A stretch of DNA of 64,000 bases from Incurvaria masculella (GCA_946894095.1 OX335644.1:25897595-25961594); one strand, 5' to 3'. Shown: positions 43,278 to 53,978, numbered from the stretch's first letter. Numbers and translations are program-made. Notes: a model not told the origin generated them from the letters alone.

Positions 43278-43995
43278 TATTTATGCAACCTCATATGGAT
43301 GGTTAATACCACACAACTACCATTATGATATTAGCCCAATGCACCACTTTCCTGAAGGAATTAGGTGCCATGCCAGGACCCTCCCTTTGTGAACACGGCT
43401 ACATTGAACTGGATGGAAAACACGGACAATGTTTCATTGCCGTTTTTTTTTATGTGACTGGACATGGATGGCTAATACCACACCTTCTGTCATGGTATTA
43501 GCCCAACACACCACATGGGAATTAGGTGCCATGCCAGGACCTTCCTTATTTTGCACGGCTACATTGAACTGGATGGAAAACACGGACAATTTTCATTGCC
43601 GCTTCGACCATCGTTCATCCAATGCGATGGTACCAGGCCGGTCGGGATTAACCCTACCACCTTGTAAGTAAGGAAGGGGACCTACAGTTTACCGTGGAAT
43701 CCGAACCACGGCCAGCCTCTCTCAACGGTCGAATGGTCACCCATCCAAGACCAGACCGGACCCAGCGTTGCTTAACTTCGGAGAGCGATCGCCGAAGTGT
43801 CGCGCCACTGGGCCACTGAGGCTGACAGACATGTTTCGACCATCTTGTCATCTCATGCGATGGTACCAACCCGGGCGGGCTTAAACCCTACCACCTAGTA
43901 GGGGATGGGGACCTACAGTTTTACATGGATTCCGAACCATGGAGCAGCTCGCATTCGTGACGAATTGCAATTATCGAACTCAGAAAGAGAAAGAA
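43278..43995 (-). mobile_element. tRNA-type SINE interrupted by a 5S-headed SINE
   Basis: 43278-43440 carries the tail side (ATGCAACCTCATATGGATG to TTTCATTGCCG). The body resumes at 43828 (TTTCGACCATCTTGTCAT) and runs to AACTCAGAAAGAGAAAG (43995). The missing middle is exactly where the next SINE sits. Confidence 0.7.
43441..43827 (-). mobile_element. Nested 5S-headed SINE, full length
   Basis: Tail poly(T), the shared body, then the head. On the - strand the head reads GCCTCAGTGGCCCAGTGGCG and GAAGTTAAGCAACG ... TCTTGGATGGGTGACCATT, the clearest match in the window to the second half of 5S rRNA with box C. Confidence 0.75.
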
Positions 43996-43997
43996 AG

Positions 43998-44212
43998 TGA
44001 AACCCGCCCGGGTTGGTACCATCGCATTGGATTAAAAGATGGTCGAAGCGGCATTGAAAAATTGTCCGTGTTTTCCATCCAGTTCAATGTAGCCGTGCTC
44101 ATAAAGGGAAGGTCCTGGCATGGCACCAAATTCCTTCGGGAATGTGGTGTATTGGGCTAATACCATAACGGTAGTTGTGTGGTATTAGCCATCTATGTCA
44201 GGTCGCATAAAA
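43998..44212 (+). mobile_element. SINE 3' half, opposite orientation
   Basis: CGCCCGGGTTGGTACCATCG to CATCTATGTCAGGTCGCATA, AAAAAA. Forms a foldback with the preceding - strand copies. Confidence 0.75.
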
Positions 44213-44759
44213 AAATATATTTAAAATCAGTCATTATCTGTTCTTTTTTTTTTATAATTACATAATTCAACAAACAAAAAGATACTATCTCAAATTTGTA
44301 CCCTAAGGAAATTTAAGTTAAGTTAAGTAAGTTGTAAAGTTAAGTATTATCTGAGGATTGAAAAAATCGACCCTCATTTCCGATGCGCCGGAAACAAATA
44401 ATATACACACTTCCGAAAGATCACGGGTTCTGTGAATTTTTTTTATACATTAATTACTAACCGTACGTCCGTCTGATCACATTATACCGGGCTCCGCACG
44501 GATGAATGTCCAAAACGAAATTGGCCCGAGCGGAGCCGGGGAACTTCACCTTTCTGAATCTGCACTTTTTATGGAACATTAATTCTGGGATAAACGAAAG
44601 CGGAGAAAAAATCAATTAATATTTCATTTTGGTGTCATTCGACTCGGTAATGATTTAAAATTAAAATTAAAATTCAAGAGGTTTTTTTTTGTCAATGTTT
44701 GATGAAATAAAAAATCTTGTTAGCGATAAAATTTTCTTCAATCCGAATTATTAATATTT
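44213..44759. other. Unannotated AT-rich DNA
   Basis: GGCCCGAGCGGAGCCGGGG at about 44522 resembles a Helitron 3' hairpin, but no CTAG|T follows at the expected place. Confidence 0.35.
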
Positions 44760-45008
44760 AAAAAAAACCGACCAAGTGCGAGTCGGACTATAATTTGACG
44801 CAAAACATCACGTTTTTTGTATCGGGCCACCCTTAAATACTTTTTAAGTTTTGTCTTTATAGCGGCAATAGAAATACACAGTGATATCAGCTGACCTACT
44901 ACGGTTCATGATATACAATCCGCTGACAGAAGGACGAACGGACAGACCGACAGCGGAGGCTTAGTAATACGGTTTCATTGGCACCCTTTGGGTACAAAAC
45001 CATAAAGT
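44760..45008 (+). repeat. Degenerate GGAC-tract repeat
   Basis: AAAACCGACCAAGTGCGAGT, then TATAGCGGCAATAGAAATAC, GGACGAACGGACAGACC and CACCCTTTGGGTACAAAACC. Old copy with eroded tract and terminal hairpin. Confidence 0.65.
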
Positions 45009-45569
45009 TGGTTATTCATCGGTTTTAAACTAATCTGGGCCCTGAAACACTTTTAATCTCAATAAATACATGGGAAAACACTCCCCGGCGTGCCTTAAAT
45101 ATTCTACTGATATTCAAAGAAACAAAGTTATCTCTATAATTAAATAAATTTAAGCTCCTGATTGCACAGTACGCAATCAACTCGATTCCAGTGTATGTGA
45201 GTCTTAATTAAGTCTACCTGACCGGGAAATACAAAATTGGTTTAACTTTATTTGATTGGGTCCCCCGAAAACTTCACCCCACGCATTTGTTTCTGTGCCT
45301 GATTACGTTAAGCTTTGATTGTTTAATCTGTGGTGGATACATAAACACTCTTTAACATCACGACTATGCCCCCGGGTAGGCAGGATACAATATAGCGAAT
45401 AAAAATATTCTAAACTTTTTTTATTTTTTCAGAGGAAATATTTTTTTTAATCTGCGACAAGTCTAAGACCTATCTGTAGACTCGCTCTAATATAATTTAG
45501 AATTTTATATTTTAGCGAAGATGAAATAACGACTACACAATGTAGCTTGCCGCTACAATATCTAGAATT
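45009..45569. other. Unannotated DNA
   Basis: No recognised gene or repeat apart from a short GGGTAGGCAGGATAC motif at about 45374 that is common in lepidopteran LINE ends. Confidence 0.35.
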
Positions 45570-45875
45570 AATTATTTGCCATGCCAGGACCTTTTTCCAC
45601 GGACACATTTTGTACCAGCTTTTCATCCAATCCAATGCTGCCAACCCGGTCGGGCTTCACCCTACCACCTCAAAGATAAAGGGACCTTAAATTTTTCATG
45701 TAATACGAACTATGGGACAGCCCGCATTCGTCACGCAATGCGCATATGCAACTCAGAAAGATAACGAAAGGGGCGCATGAACGGGGCAGGCCCGGGGCCC
45801 GGATTGAAACGCATGACCTCTGGCATGGAAGGCGAGTCCATGCGTCCCTGAGGCACGAGCTGCGCTCTCCCCCTG
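45570..45875 (-). mobile_element. SINE with intact head, 3' truncated
   Basis: GCCATGCCAGGACC to CCAACTC-type junction (GCAACTCAGAAAG), then on the - strand the head with its B-box (GTTTCAATCCGGGCC reversed) and CTCGTGCCTCAGGGACGCA. The head differs from other copies and may be a separate subfamily. Confidence 0.6.
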
Positions 45876-46144
45876 GCCCTTCCCACCCGACTCACCCTTA
45901 CCGGATTGCTACGGCGAGGATGGAGAGACGGGAGTAGAAATTTGATATTATAATTATAAAGCTTTATTTTATTCCATGCAAAACATTTACAATATTGTTT
46001 GCATCGTAAGTCATACAATTACTTTAGCAATATTTTCAGTAAGATATTATATATAGGGATTGATTATAAATGAAAAATATGAGAAAAAAAAATATCTTAA
46101 AAATAATATCTTAAAGAATAATAATAATTAACTTCTGTATTTTT

Positions 46145-46320
46145 TTTCTCTATTGTTGCATGGACCCCTTGCGGGTAAAAGCCTCCTCCAGGGTTTTCCA
46201 CTTATCTCTATCCTTTGCAGTTTCCAGCCAGTTTTGGCCCGCCACCGTCGCTATTTCATCTGACCATCTCGCACCATTTCGACCATTTTAATATTCTTTG
46301 GGTCCACCTGTCGTCGGTTT
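46145..46320 (-). repeat. LINE C-terminal fragment
   Basis: The - strand encodes RWSDEIATV...NWLETAKDRDKWKTLEEAF and stops after CNN/MQQ, with frame changes. Together with 47610-47735 it looks like one RTE-type LINE split by later insertions. Confidence 0.6.
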
Positions 46321-46424
46321 TTTTTTCTTTCTATTATTATTATTTTCTCTGACATGGGTACTACATTGTAGTATGAATTTGTTTATTTAATAAGTTATAT
46401 TAAATTTGATATTACCTTGTATCA

Positions 46425-46551
46425 AAAATGACGATGGCTTTTTACATCTGAATAATTTAGATCATAATTCATATTAATTTAGAATAAGATGTCATTATCG
46501 TCTAAGATTATCGTAGTCAAGAGTTTGCTCCTCACCAATGTATACATATAA
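46425..46551 (+). repeat. Duplicated repeat, 5' part of copy 1
   Basis: TATCAAAAATGACGATGGCT, ATAATTTAGATCATAATTC and CAAGAGTTTGCTCCTCACCA match 47750-47860. The unit is cut here by the Helitron. Confidence 0.75.
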
Positions 46552-47389
46552 TCTATATATATATATAAAATGCTAATGTGCGTACGTAAAGACAGGATTT
46601 TCTCTATCTCCACTTACTCCAATCAACTTCCCGTTGGGGTGGTAAATGCCTCTTGGTCTCCCGGTGGGAGTAAGGGAGTTTGGTCGCGGTGGGTGGAAGT
46701 GGGTGATTGTGGGTGGTGAAAATGTAGAAAAATATATATCTGCCCTTTTCTAACTTATGAGAACTTCCGGAAATGATATAAAAACACTTAATTGTGTGCA
46801 ACTGTTATAGTCGATCTGGAATGTTCTAGAAAGTTCTAAAAATTTCTGGAATGATCTAGAAAGTTCTAAAACTTTCTGGAATAATCTAAATAGTTCTAAA
46901 TTGTGTACAACTATTGTAGTCGATCTGGAATGTTCTAGAAAGTTCTAACAATTTCTGGAATGATCTAGAAATTTCTAAAATGTGTAAAACTCCTGTAATC
47001 GGTCTAGAAGATCCAGATCGAAGTGATCTAAATCTGAATGTTCTAGAGTGTTCTGGTACTAGAAATTTCGATATCCGATGGTATATAAACCGAAACACAG
47101 CGACTTTTCGTCAGTTAAATCGTATTTACAGTCGAGAGAAGGTTAATCGGAGTTAAGAGTGAACAGTGGTCAAATGAATTGAAGTGATTTTGACAAGTGC
47201 AAAAGAACAAACTACTTGAATGTTCTAGAGTGTTCTGGTACTAGAAATTTCGATATCCGATGGTACATAAACCGAAACTCAGCGACTTTTCGTCAGTTAA
47301 ATCGTAGTTTCTTCTTATTCAGGAAATAATTCAGACCGAAATCAATCCATCACGACATTGACCCGAGCGGAGCCGGGTACCGCAGCTAG
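46552..47389 (+). mobile_element. Non-autonomous Helitron (838 bp) with known empty site
   Basis: Starts TCTATATATATATATAAAAT after an A. Ends with the hairpin CCCGAGCGGAGCCGGG and ACCGCAGCTAG before T. The uninterrupted duplicate at 47738-48075 shows the host sequence without it. The interior repeats TGTTCTAGAAAGTTCTA-type motifs and duplicates GTTCTGGTACTAGAAATTTC...CGACTTTTCGTCAGTTAAAT at 47050 and 47230. No Rep/Hel frame. Confidence 0.8.
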
Positions 47390-47609
47390 TGTTCTTATAA
47401 TAATGTTCTTTGTGAGCAGTAGTAAACAATCAATCACTGAAACTAGTTTGTAAGTATCACTGGAAAAAAAAATAATACAATGACCAACCTGACGAAGTTT
47501 CTTGTCGGCTCTTCTTCGCCAGAAGTAATCGAACCGACAGGAAAAAAAGACGAATCCGAGTGTGTAATCTAAATCTAATGGAGGAAATAAAGACACTGAA
47601 ACTGAAACT
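47390..47609 (+). repeat. Duplicated repeat, 3' part of copy 1
   Basis: TTCTTTGTGAGCAGTAGTAA, GACGAAGTTTCTTGTCGGCT and an end of (CTGAAA)n. Matches 47865-48075. Confidence 0.75.
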
Positions 47610-47735
47610 GAAACCTGGCCACATGCCCTGCCCATTTCCATTTACTTCGGAGCGAGAAGCTTAGTGCATCGGTTAATTTTGTTTTCTTGCGGATGTCTGC
47701 ATTCCTCATTTTGTCTTTTAGTTTTATACCAAGGC
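47610..47735 (-). repeat. LINE C-terminal fragment
   Basis: The - strand reads IKLKDKMRNADIRKKTKLTD and SLRSKWKWAGHVAR, the conserved end of RTE-like ORF2. It would join 46145-46320 if the intervening insertions were removed. Confidence 0.6.
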
Positions 47736-47737
47736 AG

Positions 47738-48075
47738 ATGTTACCATGTATCAAAAATGACGATGGCTTTTTACACGTGAATAATTTAGAACATAATTCC
47801 TATTCATTTAGAATAAGATGTCATTATCGTAGTCAAGAGTTTGCTGTTCACCAATGTATCTTATATTCTTTGTGAGCAGTTGTAATCAATCAATCACTGT
47901 AAACTAGTTTGTAAGTACCACTGAAAAAAATAATAATACAATGACCAACCTGACGAAGTTTCTTGTCGGCTCTTCTTCGCCAGAAGTAATCGAACCGACA
48001 GGAAAAAAAAAATGACGAATCCGAGTGTGTAATATACATCTAATGGAGGAAATGAAGAAACTGAAACCGAAATTG
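47738..48075 (+). repeat. Duplicated repeat, uninterrupted copy 2
   Basis: TATCAAAAATGACGATGGCT through CACCAATGTATCTTATATTC to GAAGAAACTGAAACCG, contiguous where copy 1 has the Helitron. The (GAAACT)n end suggests a LINE- or SINE-type element rather than host duplication. Confidence 0.7.
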
Positions 48076-48245
48076 ATTTGTATGGGGCGGCGTTGCCGCT
48101 TTAAGAGCATCCTTATATCTAAACATTTTCGAACAATTTTTGCGATTGAAACGAGACAGCTAGAGCCCGACGTCGCTTAGTAAGAGCAGAAATGAATCTT
48201 TCGAAATGTGACCAACCCGCCTTTTTTTATTGTTTCGTTTCGCAA

Positions 48246-48649
48246 GCTCGTAGCCTAGTGGCGCGGGGACTGGCCTAGCGTAACAGAGGCCCGGGTTCAA
48301 TACCAACTTGCACCACTGTCTTTCTCTTTCAGAGTTCGATAAGTGCATTTCGTCACGAATGCGACCTGCTCCATGGTTCGGAATCCATGTAAAATTGTAG
48401 GTCCCCTTCCCCTACTAGGTGGTAGGGTTTAAGCCCGCCCGGGTTGGTACCATCGCATTGGATGAAAAGATGGTCGAAGAGGCAATGAAAAATTGTCCGT
48501 GTTTTCCATCCAGTTCAATGTAGCCGTGCTCGTAAAGGGAAGGTCCTGGCATGGCACCTAATTCCTTCGGGAATGTGGTGTACTGTGCTAATATCATAAC
48601 GGTAGTTGTGTGGTATTAGCCATCCATGTCAGGTCGCATAAAAAAAAAC
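48246..48649 (+). mobile_element. Full-length tRNA-headed SINE
   Basis: A box in CTCGTAGCCTAGTGGCGCGG, B box GGGTTCAATACC, complete body, and tail TCGCATAAAAAAAA. One of the best-preserved copies. Confidence 0.85.
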
Positions 48650-48744
48650 ATAACCTTAACTAAATTGGTAGATATAGTTACGCCCTTTAAAATGATTGTT
48701 ACTGTCAATATCAGCAGCAAACTTGAAAAATAATACGTTTGAGA

Positions 48745-49101
48745 CCTGAGTGGTCAGTCTGAGTTTTCACCTAAATTGGCGTTACGGCAAACCGATCGAC
48801 TGGCGTTTTCAAATGTATTGAGAAATTGAAGAGCGCGCGCAGTGGGCGTTTAGCGAACTACCATTTGCGAGTCCGAGTTTGATTTGACAGCTTACTCAAC
48901 GTTGCCGTAAATACGTCGACGTTGCAGTTTACGTCGACTCCGCGTTTTTATACAAATCGGAAGTCCGAGTTTGACTTTGACAGCTTGAAGAAGTAAAACC
49001 ACAGAATATTTAGTAAAAACTTGTACGGAGTTTGACGTTTTTACGGATCTTCGAAGTTACGTAAACGACAATTTAGGTGAGAACTGAGACTACCGGCTCT
49101 G
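48745..49101. mobile_element. MITE with 'CACCTAAATTGGCGTT' TIRs, copy 2
   Basis: GGTCAGTCTGAGTTTTCACC on the left, AGGTGAGAACTGAGACTACC, GGCTCT on the right. Same interior as 34791-35151. Confidence 0.8.
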
Positions 49102-49266
49102 ACTTCAGCATTTTTTTCCACGCAAAAAATATTTTATAAAATATATTTTAACTATATTGGTAGAACGTTAGCTGAAATTATCCATGTTTTTTTATGTTTT
49201 AATTCCATTAGGCATAGGAACTTAACGCACACAAACCATACGCATTAGCTAGTATAATAATCTTAA

Positions 49267-49634
49267 GGTCGCCCCGTAAGCATCAGAAAATTTCACCTCC
49301 CATACAATCGTAGTTTACTAATAATTTGAAAACCACTGTTCCAACTTACTTGATATTTGGTATCTAATATTAGGCTACAAATATCTGTGTCTGCATGTCT
49401 TTGTTTTTTCGGTAAATGTTTTCTGGGTCAAACCACATAGAAAACAACATTCGTATGAAGATTTTATTTTTGCTTTCATTTCATTCGGTTTGGATTTTTC
49501 AAAAAAACAAAAGCTTGCAGACACACATATTTATTACCTGATATTAGATATTAAATATCAATTTAATTGGAATAGCGGTATCCAAATGATTAGTAAACTA
49601 CGTTTGTATGGGGAGCATAGCTTACGGGCCGCTC
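49267..49634 (+). mobile_element. TTAA MITE, 370-bp family, copy 3
   Basis: TTAA at 49263-49266 and 49635-49638. Ends GGTCGCCCCGTAAGCATC and GCTTACGGGCCGCTC. Third copy of the family at 7449 and 8149. Confidence 0.85.
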
Positions 49635-49671
49635 TTAACATACAAAAACGGCGAGTAGGTACGTTTGGTTA

Positions 49672-49890
49672 CGAATTCTCCTGATTTTCTCGAGTTCCAA
49701 CGACACGTAAAACAGTAAGAACTTCACAGATATTTAGTGCAACGAACATTCGATGCTGCGAATCCTGAATTCGTAAGCGAACTAACTACAGTCAGACGTT
49801 TTCCACTAACTCGTGACTGCACTGCCGCCGTACGACTGAGTTTTGATCACCCCTCCCGTACTTCCATGCTCGCTGGATTCCTCAGACTCG
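49672..49890 (+). repeat. Dispersed 'CAACGAACATTCGATG' repeat
   Basis: CCTGATTTTCTCGAGTTCCA, GTGCAACGAACATTCGATGC, TCGTAAGCGAACTAACTACA and TTCCACTAACTCGTGACTGC recur, mostly inverted, at 53370-53560. Pieces are also at 59755 and 60375. Confidence 0.6.
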
Positions 49891-50120
49891 CTTTTGTGGG
49901 ATATCGCATATTTGCACGCACAAAAGAAGTAAAAAATAAGATCCCTTCTTTCCCATTCCTTGTATTATTTCCGTATTATGCATGTGTTACGGCTAACAGT
50001 AGGTGCGAGCGGCAAAATCTAGGTTTAGCCGGATAATAAGAAGCTAATAAGCTGTATTATTGCAATTTAAAAGTAACCGCGGTGAATAGCCGGAACCTAT
50101 GGCATGGACATTACTTTTGA

Positions 50121-50407
50121 AAAAAAAAACCGGCCAAGTGCGAGTCGGACTCGCACACGAAGGGTTCCGTACCATCGTACAAGATTTAACACAAAAAAAT
50201 CACGTTTTTTGTATAGGACCCCCCTTTAATTTTTTATTTTTTTATTTACCAATTTCTTGTCGTAGAGGCAAAATATATGCACATTCTGTGAAAATTTTAA
50301 CTGCCTACCTACTACAGCCCTGTAACAGACGGACGGACGGACGGACGGACAGCGGAGGCTTAGTAATAGGGTTCCATTTTTACCCTTTGGGTACGGAGCC
50401 CTAAAAA
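50121..50407 (+). mobile_element. GGAC-tract repeat
   Basis: CCGGCCAAGTGCGAGTCGG to CCCTTTGGGTACGGAGCCCT, with about six GGAC units. The TTCATGAGA part is deleted just before the tract. Confidence 0.8.
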
Positions 50408-51240
50408 CCCAGAGAAAATTGTCAAGCTAAAATGGCCAGCTTTGGTCTCCAAAACCAAAGATGACACGACATGAGAACTGACTCAACAATTTACGGTCTA
50501 AAATGGCGCGCGATTCGAAATTCAAGTTTTTACTGAGACATTCTTTATATAAAATGACAGACTTCGATGATTGATTAAAAGTTATATTACGCCACAAAAT
50601 ATATATTTTTTAAGAAAGTACAGTGCAGTATTAACCACATACGTGGGCAGCAAAGGCTATCCCTTGAAAAAATTACCCATCTTCCATCTTCGTGAAATTT
50701 ATATTCAATGACTAACGCGCACAGACTCATGGCGGCCGATTACACCCATTTCCCGCGCAATCTGCCTAAACTAACGAACCTCTATCAGGGTGTCATCGTG
50801 TTGTCGATGAATGTCACTCTTCACCCGTCAAAGATGACAGATCGCGGGAAATTGGCCGCGAATAGCTGCCGCCATCTTGAAAGAGGCGAAAGTGATTTGG
50901 AACGGGCGGCGAATATTTATTATTATTTATTAGCTCTATTATAGAGGGAATGGATGAGTATTCGCTTAAAATATTTGAATTGATAATAAACTACAGGAAC
51001 ACGGCGCCGCGATGTGATTTTTGCATAGATTTCCCGAAAAAAAGTATTCGATGTTGTCACGAACCACGAACAAAGAATCTCTTAGTCGCCTGTTACGACA
51101 TCCACGGAAATAAATTCAGTGGGACAAATAAGGTATTGTAAATGTAACCACTTATTAAGAGGGTACAATTTTAGTGTCGGCCCATACAAAAAGAGAAAGC
51201 TGTTTCCTACTATATTTCCAAAGCTATTTATTTTTCGGCT
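50408..51240. other. Unannotated DNA
   Basis: GC-richer patches (50720-50910) contain TTTCCCGCGCAATCTGCC and ATCGCGGGAAATTGGCCGC, which look like inverted ends of an old repeat. No gene was recognised. Confidence 0.35.
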
Positions 51241-51330
51241 TCGGCTTTCCAAAGCCATTTCGTTCGGGTCCAGCCTTGCATTATATTCGTAAGTACTTAT
51301 TTTTACTCAGCTCTTTTTTTAATTAATGGG
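51241..51330 (-). repeat. Fragment of TIR element with tRNA-like module
   Basis: GTTCGGGTCCAGCCTTGCAT and TTTAATTAATGGGTCCACAC are the inverted central and terminal parts of the element at 53055. Confidence 0.5.
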
Positions 51331-51408
51331 TCCACACGTTCGATTTTACCGCACATTCCTTGGAATAAGCGACGTACCTGTTGAGGAATGTTATATGTAT
51401 GTTTGTGT

Positions 51409-51747
51409 AATCAACCGTGAAGCAGGGACACATTAATTAATGAAAGAGCCCTTTAAAAATATACGAAAATACTATATGAAAAATAGGTTAGACCCGAACC
51501 AGCATTACATACCATTATAACATTGAGTCTTCAAATTTCGCCAATTACTGTATTCCTAAAATTTGGAATTCTCCTACAGTCAATCCTGCCATAATCAATG
51601 CCTCCTACTAACCCCTAAAGTCACCACCTTGCATATTTACATGGTGGAACCGAAAGGTTACTTTGTCATTTTTGTAGCTGGAGGTGGTGAAAACGGGCCT
51701 AACAGAGTGTTTCTATAATTAATGTGTCCTTGCTTCACGGTTTATTA
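51409..51747 (+). mobile_element. TIR element with tRNA-like module, full length
   Basis: The left end AATCAACCGTGAAGCAGGGA, CACATTAATTAA is mirrored at the right by TTAATGTGTCCTTGCTTCAC, GG. It contains a degraded tRNA-like centre (GACCCGAACCAGCATTACAT, AATTTCGCCAATTACTG). Confidence 0.7.
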
Positions 51748-51846
51748 TACATACATACATATCATATTCCTTAAAATAAGCGGCGTACCTCCTTAGCACG
51801 AAACAGTATATTTACCGCACTAGGAATTTACGATTTCTGCTCAGTA

Positions 51847-52205
51847 CCCGAAGTCTCAGTTGTCACCTAAATTGGCGTTACGGCAAACCGATCGACTGGC
51901 GTTTTCAAATGTATGGAGAAATTGAAGAGCGCGCGCAGCGGGCGTTAAGCGAACTAACATTTGCGAGTCCGAGCTTGATATGACAGCTTACTCAACGTTG
52001 CCGTAAATACGTCGACGTTGTCGTTTACGTCCACTCCGCGTTTTCATACAAATCGGAAGTCCGCGTTTGACTTTGACAACTTGAAGAAGTAAAACCACAG
52101 AATATCTAGTAATAACTTGTATGGAGTTTGACGTTTTTACGGAACTTTGAAGTTACGTAAACGCCAATTTAGGTGAGAACTGAGACTACCGGCTCAGGCT
52201 TCGCT
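51847..52205. mobile_element. MITE with 'CACCTAAATTGGCGTT' TIRs, copy 3
   Basis: CGAAGTCTCAGTTGTCACCT to AGGTGAGAACTGAGACTACC, GGCTC. Interior as in the other two copies. Confidence 0.8.
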
Positions 52206-52614
52206 TTTTTCAAAGAAGGTTTTTTCAGGTTTCCCCAAATGATGAAATGATAAACTGCTTGTAAGGAGCACAAGCGAAATGGTAATTGAGTTTTGAAAGC
52301 AAGGCATTCGTGGACACCAACGAAAATATTCCTCGTGTAATTCACCTGAACAGTAATTTAATTTTCCAACGGAAAACTGTGTTTTCTCTTGAGATATGAG
52401 ATATCTGAAAGAATAATATTTTTTTTTTCACGTGCGAGCATGCACACTTACCTCCGGGAACAAATGTAAATGTATCTTGGGTCGGTTTAGTAAGTGCTTT
52501 TAAATAAAACTGGTGAAGCCGTGATGTGGTTGGAACCACTGAAGAGAACGAAACGAGAAGTGGCGTGCGGTCGATATCGCGTCTCCGCTATATGGTCAAA
52601 ATGACCATATAATT
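52206..52614. other. Unannotated DNA
   Basis: ATGGTCAAAATGACCAT at about 52592 is a short palindrome. No gene was seen. Confidence 0.35.
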
Positions 52615-53052
52615 GAACGGGAAACCGGCGGTGTGTTGCATGCGACGCAGTCGAACTATCGCCACTGCGCTCAAATGTGTTCTAAAAATTCGTTCGTCTA
52701 GTCAGTTCCCACCCACAAAAATTCTCCAATACGTCTGCGAGTATGTTCTTATGTGGCATGCACGTTTAAGTTGGATTGGTAGTTTTCGAAAATTGAAGAC
52801 AGCGGGTTCCATGTAAGGCGCGCTCCATGCCATATCTCCTCCTTTTTATCTATGGATGAAACCATAGATTTTTTATACAAGGCGATATGCCATCTAGCGC
52901 CTACTATGAGGTCCCCTGTCTCCAATGTTCCAAAACCACTAACCCATCTTAAACTTACATGCCACACGCAAACATAGTTGCAGGCGTATTGGAAGGTTTG
53001 TGTGGATGGGAACGGCACATACGCGCGCAGATTTAACGAAAGTGACATGTAT
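52615..53052. mobile_element. Long-arm foldback element
   Basis: Left arm TTCTCCAATACGTCTGCGAG, TATGTGGCATGCACG, TAAGTTGGATTGGTAGTTTT ... is inverted on the right as ... AAACCACTAACCCATCTTAA, CATGCCACACGCAAACATAG, TTGCAGGCGTATTGGAAGG. Arms are about 150 bp and diverged. The apex lies near 52850 (ATCTATGG...CCATAGAT). No coding capacity. Confidence 0.65.
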
Positions 53053-53054
53053 GT

Positions 53055-53320
53055 TTCAATAATCGACCGTGAAGCAAGGACACATTAATTGAAGAACGAG
53101 CCCAGTAAGAATAACTACTTTACGAATATACTGCAAGGCTGGACCCGAACCAGCAAAACATACCATTCGCGGGGATTGCGTCTACCAATTTCGCCACCGG
53201 CTGTATACCCATAATTTGTAATTCTCCTACATTCCCACCTCCAGTAATATTTCTCGGGATTTTTCTTTAATTAACGTGTCCTTCCTTCACGGTCGAATAT
53301 ACATGCATACATGTCACATT
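53055..53320 (+). mobile_element. TIR element with best-preserved tRNA-like module
   Basis: Left AATCGACCGTGAAGCAAGGA, right GTGTCCTTCCTTCACGGTCG. On the - strand the centre reads GGCGAAATTGGTAGACGC, a bacterial/organellar tRNA-Leu-like D-arm and A box. Then comes a near-stem around GCGAATGG, and a T-arm GCTGG-TTCGGGT-CCAGC (5-bp perfect stem, 7-nt loop). The acceptor stem does not pair. Confidence 0.75.
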
Positions 53321-53369
53321 CCTTCCTATGAAAAAGTATATTTACTTATGTTACAGATTTGCCTGCAGC

Positions 53370-53560
53370 GGTCAGCGAGCATGGAAAGACGAGAGTAGCG
53401 ATCTAAACTCATTCGTGTGGCGGTAGCGTAGCCACGAGTCAGTGGAAAACATCTTGTAGTTAGTGCGCTTACGAATTTGAAACGCGCAAGATCGAATGCT
53501 CGTTGCGTCCTGTGAAGTTCTTACGTGTCGTTTGAACTCGAGAAAATCAGAGCGAGTTCA
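53370..53560 (-). repeat. Dispersed 'CAACGAACATTCGATG' repeat, inverted
   Basis: CGAGTCAGTGGAAAACATCT, AGTTAGTGCGCTTACGAATT, ATCGAATGCTCGTTGCG and TTGAACTCGAGAAAATCAGA are the reverse of 49672-49890. Confidence 0.55.
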
Positions 53561-53635
53561 GAGGCGAACTCACCCGCCGGCGCGGCTGCAAATCTATGCT
53601 AAGTTGGCTACGCCTCTCATATAGAAACTAGTTTC

Positions 53636-53978
53636 GGTTTTTTTTTATGTAACTTGACATGGATGGATAATACAAAACTGACCGTGAGATATGCCAGGAC
53701 CTTCCTTACATTGCTCGGTTACATTGAACTGACAATTTTCATTGCCGCTTCGACTATCGTTCATTCAATGCGATGGTACCACCCAGGAGGGATTAACCCT
53801 ACCACCTAGTAAGTAAAGAAGAGGACCTACAGCTTTACGTAGAATCCGAAACACGGCCAGCCTCAACGGTCGAAAATGGACACCCATCCAGAACCCAACC
53901 GCGCTCAGACGTGCATCACCCAGCTTATCGTATCGCAAGGCGTGGCGCTACTGGGCTACCGAGTACCGAGGCTAACGT
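53636..53978 (-). mobile_element. 5S-headed SINE, near full length
   Basis: Tail TTTTTTATGTAACTTGACAT, shortened body, then on the - strand the head GCCTCGGTACTCGGTAGCCC ... GAGCGCGGTTGGGTTCTGG, ATGGGTGTCC. Diverged but ordered like 43441-43827. Confidence 0.7.

Noticed and set aside
53055..53320. A functional tRNA-Leu gene
   Set aside because: No paired acceptor stem and it sits inside a repeated TIR element.
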